DNA of 64,000 bases, taken from UBA9659 sp965208605. GTDB lineage: Bacteria; Pseudomonadota; Gammaproteobacteria; Pseudomonadales; Azotimanducaceae. The position numbers were made by a program, and so were the translations under genes. The stretch is taken from NCBI GenBank assembly GCA_965208605.1, contig OZ242345.1:2666001-2730000 (forward strand). Direction: 5' to 3'. Below, piece after piece: positions 17,198 through 26,290 of the stretch (position 1 is the first letter of the stretch; each line of letters starts with the position of its first letter). The notes beneath the pieces were generated by a model that saw only the letters and a list, made by a program, of their open reading frames with translations, was not told where the DNA came from and did no database searches.

Positions 17198-18147
17198 AAC
17201 CTAAAATATTTTTTATAGCGCGGCAGGTCATGAAGCAAAGAGTGCGACAAAGAGTGCGACAAAGAGTGCCCCAAAGAGTGCAGCAAAGAGCGAAACAAAT
17301 AGTCCAGGTTGTCACTAGCCTTGCCCTGCTCGTCGCCGCGGCCTGTCTTTGGGGAGACAGCAAGCTGCCCTTCGCACCCGAGAGCCCCCTGAGCAGCAAG
17401 GAAGAGCAAGCACTCTTGCATGCCGAAGGCTATCTGCATGGCACCCAGTATCCCTACAGAAAAGGACATCGCGTCCTCTACCTCTATGGTGCTGGGCAGC
17501 CGGTATTGGTGTGTTCGCCGCTCAATGTCTGTCTGATTGAATTAGAAGCCGGGGAGAAGATAAAACCCGGCAGTGTACATCTGGGCGACCAGGCGCGTTG
17601 GCAGGTGTCGCCCAGCATGGGGGCAGGGGACACCACCCATCTGGTGGTGAAGCCAACAGATGTCGGCCTGGCAACCAGCATGGCGATTGTGAGTGACCGC
17701 CGCACCTACTATCTGCGACTGGTATCCCGGCGGGAAGATCACATGCCGGCGATTGCCTGGGTCTATCCCGGCAAACTAGAGACCAGGCTAGAAGCCTTTC
17801 ACCTTGCCCAGGAAGCGCAAACAGCAACGCGGCTCCTCGTGACCACGGGGGAAGATATTTCTAATCTGGATTTTAACTACACCGTTTCTGGTTGCAGCAG
17901 TTGTCCCTGGCGACCTCTGAGGGTCTATAACAATGGCACCCAGACCATCATCCAACTCGGCAGAAGCATGGCCGAACTTGAAGTGCCGGCCCTCTTGGTG
18001 GTCTCCGGGAACACTGAGGGGCTGGCGAATTACCGACTCAGGGGTAACCGCTATGTGGTTGATCATGTCTTTGATGAAGCCATCCTGGTCACCGGCGTGG
18101 GCCGGGACCAGGGCCGGGTGAGCATTAAACGCAGGCAACTCCCATGA
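17194..18147 (+). CDS. trbG: TrbG, VirB9-like outer membrane core protein
   Basis: A 317-aa periplasmic/outer membrane core component. Motifs seen are VLYLYGAGQPVLVCSPLNVC, ERKIKPG-like GEKIKPGSVHLGD, THLVVKPT, SDRRTYYLRLVS and the C-terminal FDEAILVTGVGRDQGRVSI. The N-terminus before the signal sequence carries a 12-bp tandem repeat (17233-17302) that encodes RVRQRVRQRVPQRVQQR, giving an abnormally long, very basic leader. Start overlaps trbF. In most systems trbH and trbI (VirB7/VirB10) follow; here the next gene encodes a pilus-type lipoprotein, after a repeat-filled gap. Confidence 0.92.
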   Translation: MKPKIFFIARQVMKQRVRQRVRQRVPQRVQQRAKQIVQVVTSLALLVAAACLWGDSKLPFAPESPLSSKEEQALLHAEGYLHGTQYPYRKGHRVLYLYGAGQPVLVCSPLNVCLIELEAGEKIKPGSVHLGDQARWQVSPSMGAGDTTHLVVKPTDVGLATSMAIVSDRRTYYLRLVSRREDHMPAIAWVYPGKLETRLEAFHLAQEAQTATRLLVTTGEDISNLDFNYTVSGCSSCPWRPLRVYNNGTQTIIQLGRSMAELEVPALLVVSGNTEGLANYRLRGNRYVVDHVFDEAILVTGVGRDQGRVSIKRRQLP

Positions 18148-18198
18148 TGCGCCTAGCTCCGTCATTCTCGCCTTCTATGATCCTGACGGCCAGGTTGA

Positions 18199-18297
18199 CC
18201 TCGCTCCTTTCAGGCGGCTTGCGCCGCCAGTCTGGATTCTCGTCACCCCAGTCATCGCAACCGATGGCTACGATGACTGGGGTGACGAGAATGACGG
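18199..18297. repeat. Long hairpin repeat, left member of an inverted pair
   Basis: A 99-bp module containing a 22-bp perfect stem (starts ATTCTCGTCACCCCAG; 13-nt loop). It matches the reverse complement of 20716-20814 at about 91 of 99 positions. Most differences within the stem are compensated on the other strand, so the stem is preserved. The pair encloses the pilL-like and pilN genes. Confidence 0.85.
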
Positions 18298-18328
18298 GGT
18301 GGCATTTGCATATCAACAATCGGGGAGG

Positions 18329-19240
18329 ATGAAATTGCACTTAAGAGTTAAATCCAAGGTCTATAACAGGGTCTGCTTCGTCCTCGCGATGAGTGTTGGG
18401 CTAGTGCTCAGTACGGCCTGTGTCAGCACCCCGCATGGCAGTGCTGAGTTGGCTGAGTTGTCGGAGCGGGATCGGCATAGCCTGTCATCAGTCATAGTGG
18501 CTGCCCTCCAGCAGCACTTCATGCCCGCGAAGACGGTCTTTGCACTGCGTCCGGCGGGACCTGTCGGGCAGCGAGTCGCCCAGCGGTTGCAACAACTCGG
18601 TTACGGGGTGACGCCGCAGCAGCAGGCCGATACCCAGTGGCTGCGATACCGCATCAGTTATCACCAGGAAAGGGTCATCTATCTGAGCCTGGCGGTAGAT
18701 ACCGGCTGGCGGCTGGACCGACTCTATATCCCCGACATTCACGGCGAGCTCCGCCCCGCGAACATGGCGACCCTGCGGGATGATGACCAGCCCCGGCGGC
18801 CGCCCGCTCCGGCGGTGTCCAGAAGCGCATCGGGAATCGCTTCTAGCGTCCCTTCTAGCGTCCCTTCTAGAGTGCCTTCCAGCGTCCCTTCTAAAGATGT
18901 GCCTGCACCGGTGTATCTCCCCGCAACCCCTCGCCCAGCAACATCTCGCCTAGCAGCCCCTCGCCTGGAAGAGCAGTGTGGCCGGGTGCGTCTGGAACCG
19001 GGTTCCCTCCGGTCTAATGTCACCCGCATACTCAGACGGTGCGGCTACACCCTCGGTAACTGGGTGCTCGGCGACGGCGGCTACATTGATGACTGGGTCA
19101 TTCAGCAGCCCTACGCGGTCACCGTCTCCGGCGGCATCACCAATGTCCTCAAACTCCTGGATGCGCAATATGCGCTGAGCGGCGAGATTCGCCAGATCAG
19201 TCAGACCGTTGATTTCAACTACAGAGGGGAGCCCTTATGA
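18329..19240 (+). CDS. PilL/TcpQ-like pilus lipoprotein
   Basis: A lipoprotein of about 303 aa: signal peptide with lipobox LSTAC (Cys31 from the ATG at 18329). The C-terminal domain, from LEPGSLRSNVTRILRRCGY to LKLLDAQYALSG, has the TcpQ/PilL pattern found in secretin-partner proteins of type IVb pili. Between them is a Ser/Pro-rich spacer with 12-bp tandem repeats (18835-18899, giving SSVPSSVPS). The start is uncertain: GGGGAGG lies directly against this ATG and is better spaced for the TTG at 18335; a GTG at 18299 is also in frame. It overlaps pilN by 4 bp. It could instead be viewed as a replacement for the TrbH-type lipoprotein. Confidence 0.7.
   Translation: MKLHLRVKSKVYNRVCFVLAMSVGLVLSTACVSTPHGSAELAELSERDRHSLSSVIVAALQQHFMPAKTVFALRPAGPVGQRVAQRLQQLGYGVTPQQQADTQWLRYRISYHQERVIYLSLAVDTGWRLDRLYIPDIHGELRPANMATLRDDDQPRRPPAPAVSRSASGIASSVPSSVPSRVPSSVPSKDVPAPVYLPATPRPATSRLAAPRLEEQCGRVRLEPGSLRSNVTRILRRCGYTLGNWVLGDGGYIDDWVIQQPYAVTVSGGITNVLKLLDAQYALSGEIRQISQTVDFNYRGEPL
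18331..18355 (+). repeat. Solo IS30-like terminal repeat
   Basis: The segment holding TTGCACTTAAGAGTTAAATCC matches the reverse complement of the left end of the IS30-family element at 40472-40495 and, less closely, its right end at 41508-41530. No transposase is adjacent. It overlaps the start region of the pilL-like gene and codes for its KLHLRVKS residues. Confidence 0.6.
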
Positions 19241-20685
19241 CATACAACAAGAACCTGCTCTACCTTCTCTTGTCCCTGGTGGCGACCTTGAGCGGCTGCA
19301 CCCCCCTGGAGCGGGAGCAGACTCCCACCGAGGTGCCCGTGCCGGCAACTGAAAGCAGCAAGTCATGGGGTCCTGTTCCGCTTGCCACGCCCACTGCGAA
19401 GCACGTCAGCATCCCCGACTCAGCCCAGTGGTTGACCGAGCATCTAGAGGTCAAATATGGACCCATCCCGGCAAGTCTGGCACTCAAGCAACTCGTCCCT
19501 GGCGGCGTCCTGCGCTTTGCCTTTGCTCTGGAGGAGGATCCGTCCGTTTCCCAGCCGCTTGGCGCGATCACCCGCATGGATCATATCAACGCCGTCTGCA
19601 TGCAAGCCAACTGGGCTTGGCAGGTGCATCAAGGGGTGGTGACGGTAACCGATATGGAAACCCGTAGTTTCACCATTCAGGCACCCCCCGGGCAGTCCGT
19701 CAATCAGCTGGGTACGAGTCCTGATACGACTTCCCAAAGTCAGTTGAATTACTTTTCCGATGCCTACACCGAATTGTATGAAGCCGTGAAAGGCGTCCTG
19801 GCACTCAATGAAGCAGGAGCAGCAGACGGCGGCGGCTCCCGAGGGCGGCTCAGCCTGCTGGGTGCCAGTGGGCAACTCCTCGCCAGGGCCCCGCCGGCCA
19901 CCATGCGGGTCATTGCCCAGCTGGTCGGCGAGTACAACCAGCGGATTAACCGCCGCGTCGCCTTGGAATTCGTCCTCTATGAAGTGGATGTGACCGAGAC
20001 CGACACCCGGCACCTGGATCTTAGCGCCATCCGCGATGCCGCTATTAGCAGCGGTATCTTCTTCCAGGGTTCCAATTTTAATAGCGGCAGCAATGCCGGC
20101 GAGTTGTCCTTGCGATTTAAAACCGGTAGCAGCCGCCTCGGGGGTTCCGAGTTGATTCTCAACTGGCTCAAGACCCAGGGGGAAACTTCCATACGTCTCC
20201 GGAAGAAGGTAGTCGCGCTGCACAATCAGGTCACCCTCTTAAGGGATGTAGAAACCACCCGTTATGTGGTCAAGGTAGCGGTGGAGCGGCAGGTCAGTGG
20301 GCCCAATGAGACGTCATCGCCCAATGTAGAAGTGAATGAATTGCAAACCGGGGAGTCCTGGGCGGTGCTACCAGCGATTGATGCTGAGCGGGTGCATCTG
20401 CGGCTGGCGTTGAATCGTGCCGCGCTCCTGGGTTTTGATGAATATTCTTTTGATGCGGGGAACATATCCGGGCGCCTGCCCCAGAGTACGGAAAAGTCGG
20501 TCGGCTTGCCGATTACCCTGGCGGATGGGGAAACTCGGCTCATTACTAATCTGTCTTCAACCATCACCCAGTCCAGCCGGGCACGGTCGCCGCTGCTCGC
20601 CTGGCTACCCTGGCTCGGACAATCAAAAGATGACCAGGAGCGCCGGGTGGAATCGGTCATCACCATGACCGCCCACATTCTGTAA
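19237..20685 (+). CDS. pilN: Type IVb pilus secretin (PilN-like)
   Basis: A 482-aa outer membrane secretin, which forms the ring through which the pilus leaves the cell. Lipobox ATLSGC places Cys21 as the lipid anchor. The N-domain occurs around residues 70-130 and the secretin core from about 215 onward, ending with the typical SVGLPITLADGETRLITNL and RRVESVITMTAHIL. Length and order fit PilN of the R64 thin pilus and BfpB. It overlaps the lipoprotein gene by 4 bp and is followed by a long inverted-repeat hairpin, which separates it from pilO. Confidence 0.88.
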   Translation: MTYNKNLLYLLLSLVATLSGCTPLEREQTPTEVPVPATESSKSWGPVPLATPTAKHVSIPDSAQWLTEHLEVKYGPIPASLALKQLVPGGVLRFAFALEEDPSVSQPLGAITRMDHINAVCMQANWAWQVHQGVVTVTDMETRSFTIQAPPGQSVNQLGTSPDTTSQSQLNYFSDAYTELYEAVKGVLALNEAGAADGGGSRGRLSLLGASGQLLARAPPATMRVIAQLVGEYNQRINRRVALEFVLYEVDVTETDTRHLDLSAIRDAAISSGIFFQGSNFNSGSNAGELSLRFKTGSSRLGGSELILNWLKTQGETSIRLRKKVVALHNQVTLLRDVETTRYVVKVAVERQVSGPNETSSPNVEVNELQTGESWAVLPAIDAERVHLRLALNRAALLGFDEYSFDAGNISGRLPQSTEKSVGLPITLADGETRLITNLSSTITQSSRARSPLLAWLPWLGQSKDDQERRVESVITMTAHIL

Positions 20686-20715
20686 TGGCTATTGGTAGTG
20701 ACATGCCGAGCATCG

Positions 20716-20814
20716 CCGTCATTCTCGTCACCCCCGTCATCACAGCCATCGGCTGTGATGACGGGGGTGACGGGAATCCAGACTGGCGGCGAAAGCCGCC
20801 TGAAAGGAGCGAGG
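20716..20814. repeat. Long hairpin repeat, right member of an inverted pair
   Basis: Inverted copy of 18199-18297. The core is a 21-bp stem with an ATC loop (GTCACCCCCGTCATCACAG and complement). It lies directly behind pilN and may also work as an attenuator or terminator. A smaller module of another type follows at about 20880-20950. Confidence 0.85.
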
Positions 20815-20971
20815 ACAACCATGCCGTCAGGAGCATGGAAGGCAGGAATCTAGAGGTACAAAGGCAATACCGCTTGTTCCTCTGGATTCCCCCCGAACCC
20901 GGTCGTCCCCACCGAAGGCGGGGACGACCGGGTTCGGCGAGAATGACGGCACGACACGGACGAGCAACGAC

Positions 20972-22363
20972 ATGACGAGTAATAACATGACGAGCAGTGA
21001 CACGAGTAGCGACATGACGAGCATGCAGCAGAAAAGCTATTTGCATCGAGACAGTATCAATGGCCGGGCCCTGACCATTGCCGTCAACCAACCCATTACC
21101 GCCATTGAAAGTCATGGCTGGACTCAGGCGACCCGGCTAAGGCGCTTTATGCGCGCGCATGGCGCCACCTACCTGCTGGTACAAAAAGACCTTGCCTGGT
21201 GTACGGAAAGGCCGGCACTGATTGTGGGTGCCCAGTGTCTTGACTGGCAACTGCCGGATAGCCACACCCTCATCTGTTGGCCCCTGGATCAGGCAGTCTT
21301 TTTTGCGTCCTTGAGTAGTGAAGGCTTCAACATGATTGATGCCGAGAGTGAAATGATCTGCGCCGGCGACCAGGCACTTGAAGTCCTCGCGCAGACCAGC
21401 AGCCCGCTATTGATCCTCGCGGGCGGCAACCTGGCAGCCAAGTTAGAAGCCGCGGGCTATCCGCCCCATGCCAAGGAGGACCAGGTGCTGCTGGACCTGC
21501 CTCGGTTCCGTAGCCGCTCATCCTTCGTCAGTTTCACCCAGCTTCGGTTGCCTCATCCGGGGCATCTCCTCCTCTTAGGGCTGCTGCTGGGTGCGGGTCT
21601 CCTGCTGCAACAGTTATTGCAGGAGCAGCCCCGCCTGGAGGAGACGATTTTGCCGGTCATGGGCCCGGTCCAGGGGAGCCCTCGATTGACCGCTGAACTC
21701 CGTGCCTTACGTGCTGCCATCCAGGATTTGATGCTCTTCACCCTGCATGGGCTCAGCCATCTAAGCTATGACTCAGACCGGAGAGAGCTCCGTGCCAAGG
21801 GAAATCTCCATGTAGATAACTTGATAAGAATCAATGAGATAGCGAGGGGGCTGAACAAAACACTAGAAGTTACTACCCGGCACTGGCAACTCACCTATCC
21901 CCTGGCAACCCCTGAGCCCAGGAGCCAAGCCCTGAGCGGCATAGACAGTGAACTGGCGCGTCTGGTGCAGCCTGGTCGTGCCGCTGGCTTCTCGGTAAGC
22001 ATGACGAACTATCGAACCGGCGGGGTGCCGTTTTTACCTCAGGTGTCTCCGAATAAGAGCCTCCGCCTGCTCGGCCAGGGTTACATTGAAGCCGAGCTGT
22101 TACTGACTGCTGATGCCCTGCGGAGCCTGGACGCTTTGGCGCAGCTCTTGTCCCGACTTGCCACCTACAAGCCCCTGCTCAATGCCCGCCTGCATGACGC
22201 GAGTCTTGAAATCAGCAGCAGCGGCGACATGTCCCTGAGCCTGAGTATCCGGGTACGCGGCAGTAGGTATCAGACCTCGGTGCATGAGGAGCGGGTGTCT
22301 AGTGAGCCGGTATCTGATGAGCGGGTATCTGATGAGCGGGCAACTCAAGAGGTTGCCTTATGA
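20972..22363 (+). CDS. PilO-like pilus assembly protein
   Basis: A protein of about 463 aa. A soluble N-terminal domain of about 195 residues is followed by one strong membrane span (HLLLLGLLLGAGLLLQQLLQ, about 199-218) and a periplasmic C-terminal domain. This topology and the position between secretin and PilP match PilO of R64-type pili. Sequence alone would not identify it. The first 20 codons are a tandem repeat in DNA (20955-21025, ACATGACGAG units) with four possible ATG starts (20972, 20987, 21014, 21023). The last codons carry a 15-bp repeat (22287-22345) giving VSDERVSDER. It overlaps the next gene by 4 bp. Confidence 0.65.
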   Translation: MTSNNMTSSDTSSDMTSMQQKSYLHRDSINGRALTIAVNQPITAIESHGWTQATRLRRFMRAHGATYLLVQKDLAWCTERPALIVGAQCLDWQLPDSHTLICWPLDQAVFFASLSSEGFNMIDAESEMICAGDQALEVLAQTSSPLLILAGGNLAAKLEAAGYPPHAKEDQVLLDLPRFRSRSSFVSFTQLRLPHPGHLLLLGLLLGAGLLLQQLLQEQPRLEETILPVMGPVQGSPRLTAELRALRAAIQDLMLFTLHGLSHLSYDSDRRELRAKGNLHVDNLIRINEIARGLNKTLEVTTRHWQLTYPLATPEPRSQALSGIDSELARLVQPGRAAGFSVSMTNYRTGGVPFLPQVSPNKSLRLLGQGYIEAELLLTADALRSLDALAQLLSRLATYKPLLNARLHDASLEISSSGDMSLSLSIRVRGSRYQTSVHEERVSSEPVSDERVSDERATQEVAL

Positions 22364-23133
22364 CTCTTTTAGTGAAGTGCCGGATGAAGTGCTTGATGAA
22401 GTGCCCGATGAAGTGCCCGATGAAGTACTCAATAAAAACTTTGATGAAACCCTGCCTCGGTGGATTCCTGGTCTGTCTGCTGGTCATGAGTCCCCTGGGC
22501 ACTGGCCTGATCCTTGCTGATGTCCTTGCTGATGACTGTGCCGAGTGTACCCAGACCGAGCGGGATCAACTGCGTATCCGCAGAGCCCACCAGACGGCCT
22601 TGTCCCTCAATGACCTCCTGGGGGAATTAGAGCGGTTGGCACATTACCCGGAAGCCGCCCGCCTGCTGCTGGCAGACCATGATGAGCAGCTACGCAATCA
22701 ACTGGAGGGGGTCCTCGCGGCTATTCAGTCGGTGCAGTCCGGCGCTTCTTTGCAAGCCTCTTCCGTACAAGGCGCTTCCTTACCCGACGCTTTGTTGCCC
22801 GAGCAGGGCGCCGAAGAGCTCTCTGCAGAAGCAGTAGCCCAAGACAGTCGGACTCAGTCTCCATCGGCAGAATCATCAACGCCATCACCAGACTTCTCTG
22901 ACCTGAGGCCAGTCTATGCGCATCTGGCAGATGCGCGGCGGGACCTCCAGGCGGAAGCCATTCTCATGTACCCGGGCGGGGAGCCGCTATTCCTGGCACC
23001 CGGTAGCAAGTTCCAACACCAGGCGCGTGAATACACCATGCGAGCAGTACGCCCGGGGCGGGGTGAAGACGGCGGCTTTGAGATTTATCTGGAACGCAGC
23101 GAGGGCGGCTGGGAGATATTGGTATGGCAATAG
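22360..23133 (+). CDS. PilP-like periplasmic pilus protein
   Basis: A protein of about 257 aa. The first 30 residues are a 12-bp DNA repeat (22371-22440) giving MKCLMKCPMKCPMK, placed before a normal signal peptide (GGFLVCLLVMSPLGTGLILA). A pair of cysteines (DDCAEC) follows. The C-terminal 80 residues (LQAEAILMYPGGEPLFLAPGSKF to GGWEILVW) read as a small beta domain, as in PilP. Role and identity rest mainly on position between the PilO-like and PilQ genes. Overlaps: 4 bp with the gene before, 10 bp with pilQ. Confidence 0.6.
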   Translation: MTLLVKCRMKCLMKCPMKCPMKYSIKTLMKPCLGGFLVCLLVMSPLGTGLILADVLADDCAECTQTERDQLRIRRAHQTALSLNDLLGELERLAHYPEAARLLLADHDEQLRNQLEGVLAAIQSVQSGASLQASSVQGASLPDALLPEQGAEELSAEAVAQDSRTQSPSAESSTPSPDFSDLRPVYAHLADARRDLQAEAILMYPGGEPLFLAPGSKFQHQAREYTMRAVRPGRGEDGGFEIYLERSEGGWEILVWQ

Positions 23134-24680
23134 CCCATAAGGTGATCAAGGACATAGATGAATTGGCGGAGATTAGCCCGTCTCAGGAATCGGCCGTCTT
23201 GCAGATACTCAATGCGCATAAAACCAACTGCCAAGCCATAGTGACCCATGTCAATGACATCTACTATGTGGCGCCGAGAAAGCCTGCCCAGGCCATCGCC
23301 TATAATGAACTCAAACGCGCCGTCCGTCGTCAGGGTCCGGGCAAAGAACAGCCGGTTACCGAGTCGGTCTTTAAGACCTTCCTCGCCCAGAAGGCCGGGC
23401 GTAACAATCTATTAGCCACCAAGCGGGCGGCAAATGAACAGGTGGATGAACTGCTGGAAATGGCAATCAGCAGCCAGGCAAGCGACATCCATATCAACAT
23501 CCGCTCGGCAACCCAAATCCACCTGCGGATACACGGCCTATTGGTGGAAACTGCACGTTTTTCCGCCCAGGAAGGGATGGCGATTGTCGCCGTCATGTTC
23601 CAGTCCTATGCTATGACCACCTATGGCATGGAGGAAGCTCGGGACGGGCAGTTTTATTTTACCTCGCGGGTGACCCGGCGCTCCTACATGGTGCGCCTCA
23701 ACAAATTGGTGATGGTGGGGGGCGGCCTGACCTGCAAGTGCCGCCTGCGCGACACGGCGGATGTGATTGACCTGAAGACGGCGGGTTATAGCCCGGCCCA
23801 GTTGGCACTGCTGGCGGAAATGATGGGTCGGGGTCAGGGGCTGATGGTCATTACCGGCGGCGTCAACTCAGGCAAGTCCACTTCCCTGACGGCACTGCTC
23901 AACAGTATTCCTAGTTGTTATTCCATTCTGGAAATCAGCGACACGGTGGAAGTGAAACTGCCGCATGTCTGCCATGTGGAGCTGCCCAGCCAAGGCGAGG
24001 ATTTGGAGAAGCGCATCGCCGCTGTGCAGGATTCTACAGTGCGGCAAGACTCTGATTATCTTGCCATTGGGGAAATGAGAAACCGAGTCACCGCCTCCAA
24101 AGCCGAGATTATGGGTTTGCAGGGGAGGTTTGTCTTATCCACCGGGCATGCCTCCGATGCCGTGTCTTTTTATCTGCGTATGACGAGCCATTCGGATTTC
24201 GGCATGAGCGTCAACACCGTCCTGGCACCGCGATTTATGGTGGGCATTATTAGCCAGACCTTAGTAGAGACCCTCTGTGCTGAGTGCGCTACCGCCGAGC
24301 CTAGTGCTGAGGCGGTTGCCCGATCTACCTTCCCCCATGCCGAGGCGCTGCTTGCCTATTATCGCGCCGGGCTGGGGCGGCAGGCGGCGGCCATCCGTTA
24401 TCACCGGCCGGGGGGCTGTGATACTTGCCAGACCACCGGCCTCAGTGGGCGCACCGTGGTTGCCGAAGTCCTGCCGTTTGATGAAGAGGTGCGCGACCTC
24501 TTGCGGAGCGGTAAGTTTGACCTGTTGCGGGAAGTCATGACGAGACAAGGCCTGGAGACCCGGCACGAGCATGGCTTGACCAAAATACTCGCGGGCCGGG
24601 TAGACCCCTTGCATCTATCAAGACGCATTGACCCCCCAGGACCGGCCACCATCAGCGACTGGGGCAAGTACCCATGCTGA
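23124..24680 (+). CDS. pilQ: Type IVb pilus assembly ATPase (PilQ/GspE family)
   Basis: A 518-aa GspE-family motor that extends the pilus from the cytoplasm. Seen are ASDIHINIR, Walker A GGVNSGKST at about residues 245-253 (Asn replaces the common Gly), an Asp-box region SCYSILEISDTVEVKLP, Walker B-like YLAIGEMRNR and the His box STGHASDAV. A short zinc-type Cys pair (ETLCAEC) and DTCQ lie near 380-435 as in other GspE proteins. It is distinct from TrbB, so the cluster has one motor for the secretion channel and one for the pilus. Its start overlaps the PilP-like gene; its end overlaps pilR by 7 bp. Confidence 0.9.
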   Translation: MAIAHKVIKDIDELAEISPSQESAVLQILNAHKTNCQAIVTHVNDIYYVAPRKPAQAIAYNELKRAVRRQGPGKEQPVTESVFKTFLAQKAGRNNLLATKRAANEQVDELLEMAISSQASDIHINIRSATQIHLRIHGLLVETARFSAQEGMAIVAVMFQSYAMTTYGMEEARDGQFYFTSRVTRRSYMVRLNKLVMVGGGLTCKCRLRDTADVIDLKTAGYSPAQLALLAEMMGRGQGLMVITGGVNSGKSTSLTALLNSIPSCYSILEISDTVEVKLPHVCHVELPSQGEDLEKRIAAVQDSTVRQDSDYLAIGEMRNRVTASKAEIMGLQGRFVLSTGHASDAVSFYLRMTSHSDFGMSVNTVLAPRFMVGIISQTLVETLCAECATAEPSAEAVARSTFPHAEALLAYYRAGLGRQAAAIRYHRPGGCDTCQTTGLSGRTVVAEVLPFDEEVRDLLRSGKFDLLREVMTRQGLETRHEHGLTKILAGRVDPLHLSRRIDPPGPATISDWGKYPC

Positions 24681-25717
24681 CTCAACTGCAGCATCTCTTG
24701 TATCGTGCCCTGGTGTTTCGACAGGGGATGAGAACCAACCTCCTGACCTCGGTGAGAATGCAACTAGAGGCCGGCATCCCCATTATTGACACCTTCCAAC
24801 TCATGCAGGCGGCGACCAAAGACCACAGTCTCAGACGCTTGGCAGACATCTCCCTATCCTCTGCGGTCATTGGGCAGCCCTTTGCCAGTAACTATGCTGC
24901 TGAGGGATTTTTTAACGACCGTGAAGCCCGATTGCTGATCGCCGGGGAGGAGCAGGGCGCCCTGCCGGAAATGATCCAGTTGATCACCAAGACCGCTGAG
25001 CCAGAACAATCATTCTTCGCAGTCGTCATCCAGCCTAACGCCCAGTGGCTACTGGGGCTACTTGCCATGCTCGCACTCACCATCTATGGGGTGACCTACG
25101 AAGATTTGATGACTTTTGGCGAGGCCCCGCCGGCGGACTTTTTTCTACTTGGCCACTGGCTGCAGGAGCAGCTCCTCGGCATGACAATAGCCCTTGCCCT
25201 GCTGATGGCGCTCTATCTTCGGCTGCGGACAGTGCTGGGCGGCACCTGGCGTAGCCGCCTCCGGGCAATAGGTCTGTTTGCGGCTTTTGATTATGGGGTT
25301 ATTGCCCAACTGTGTGAGCTGATGGCCGCCCTCTTCAAGAAGGGTGTTGCCCAATCCACGGTGGTTACCATTGCCATCTCGGTGGTCTCCAGCGGCCGGC
25401 GTCCGGGTTATTTTGAGACGGCCTTGCGGCGAGTCCTGGACGAGATGCACCGAGGTCCCACCCTCTTGCCCGCTCTGGGCAGGCATCTATTAGACCCGGA
25501 AGCCACGGCACAACTGAGCCTGCAAGCACCCCGGCAAACAGTAGCGGAATTAGAACGCGCCTTCGGTAACTACGCGCTGGTTGCTCGCGAGAAGACCAAG
25601 CAGCTCCTGTCGGCCATAGGGGTGGTTACGGCTTTGGTTGCCGCCCTGGGTACTTTTTTTCTACTGGTGCCCATGATTGAGGTGGTGATGGGTGCGGGTA
25701 TAGCGATTGATTATTAA
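24674..25717 (+). CDS. pilR: Pilus inner membrane platform protein (PilR/GspF family)
   Basis: A 347-aa GspF-type platform protein which converts motor action into pilin polymerisation. The N-terminal cytoplasmic helical domain (LTSVRMQLEAGIPIIDTFQLMQ) is repeated in diverged form (AALFKKGVAQ) at about residue 215. Membrane spans lie at about 118-140, 160-180 and 315-340. Length is usual for PilR. It overlaps pilQ by 7 bp. A short gap with one GGGAATGACGGGG scrap and a good ribosome-binding site leads to the major pilin. Confidence 0.88.
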   Translation: MLTQLQHLLYRALVFRQGMRTNLLTSVRMQLEAGIPIIDTFQLMQAATKDHSLRRLADISLSSAVIGQPFASNYAAEGFFNDREARLLIAGEEQGALPEMIQLITKTAEPEQSFFAVVIQPNAQWLLGLLAMLALTIYGVTYEDLMTFGEAPPADFFLLGHWLQEQLLGMTIALALLMALYLRLRTVLGGTWRSRLRAIGLFAAFDYGVIAQLCELMAALFKKGVAQSTVVTIAISVVSSGRRPGYFETALRRVLDEMHRGPTLLPALGRHLLDPEATAQLSLQAPRQTVAELERAFGNYALVAREKTKQLLSAIGVVTALVAALGTFFLLVPMIEVVMGAGIAIDY

Positions 25718-25812
25718 CGCTTCCATGCTCCCGGCGGGAATGACGGGGAGAGTACGAAAAGAAAGTGTAAAAAAAGTATTAAAACCGATCACCAAAAAAA
25801 AGGAGTAGTAGC

Positions 25813-26274
25813 ATGCGAGCAATAGAAAAATCAAGAGGCTTTTCCACCCTGCAGGTCGTCGCGGCCCTGGCAATAGCGGGCACCCTGACTGCGGCAGCAG
25901 CCAATGTGCTCCTGCCCATGTATCAACGCAGTGTGCTCAACAATGCCTATGAAGAATTGTATTTAGTTACCAATTCGGTGCGGCAGATGCGGGAATACAC
26001 GGGCGATTATTCTGCCTTGACCAGTTTTACCGCCTTGGTTACCAGAGGTTATATCCAGTCCAGTCGTTATAAAACCGGTGCAGATGAGAATGTGTTTGGC
26101 AAGACCATCACCACCGTAACAACCAATAGTGACAAAGACGCCATCCTGACCTACACCACCACTACTGCTGCGCAGTGTCTGAACCTAGCGGATAGGGCGA
26201 AGACCATTAACGGCATCAAAGCAGACCCAAAGCCAGTCTGCGCGACCCAGATCCTGACATTCACCATTGAATAG
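25813..26274 (+). CDS. pilS: Type IV prepilin (PilS-like major pilin)
   Basis: A 153-aa prepilin. The leader MRAIEKSRG is followed by a cleavage site before Phe and a hydrophobic helix, FSTLQVVAALAIAGTLTAAA. The mature residue 5, nearly always Glu in major pilins, is Gln here. Two cysteines (AAQC and KPVC, about residues 123 and 143) can form the C-terminal disulfide loop. AAAGGAG sits well before the ATG. It must be processed by a prepilin peptidase, which is not encoded in the window; the usual pilT and pilU genes do not follow. The neighbour downstream is a second, larger pilin-like protein. Confidence 0.88.
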   Translation: MRAIEKSRGFSTLQVVAALAIAGTLTAAAANVLLPMYQRSVLNNAYEELYLVTNSVRQMREYTGDYSALTSFTALVTRGYIQSSRYKTGADENVFGKTITTVTTNSDKDAILTYTTTTAAQCLNLADRAKTINGIKADPKPVCATQILTFTIE

Positions 26275-26290
26275 CGCACGGGAGACATGT

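Noticed and set aside
19444..20223. 259-codon open frame on the minus strand opposite pilN
   Set aside because: It lies inside a clear secretin gene and has no recognisable domain or ribosome-binding site.
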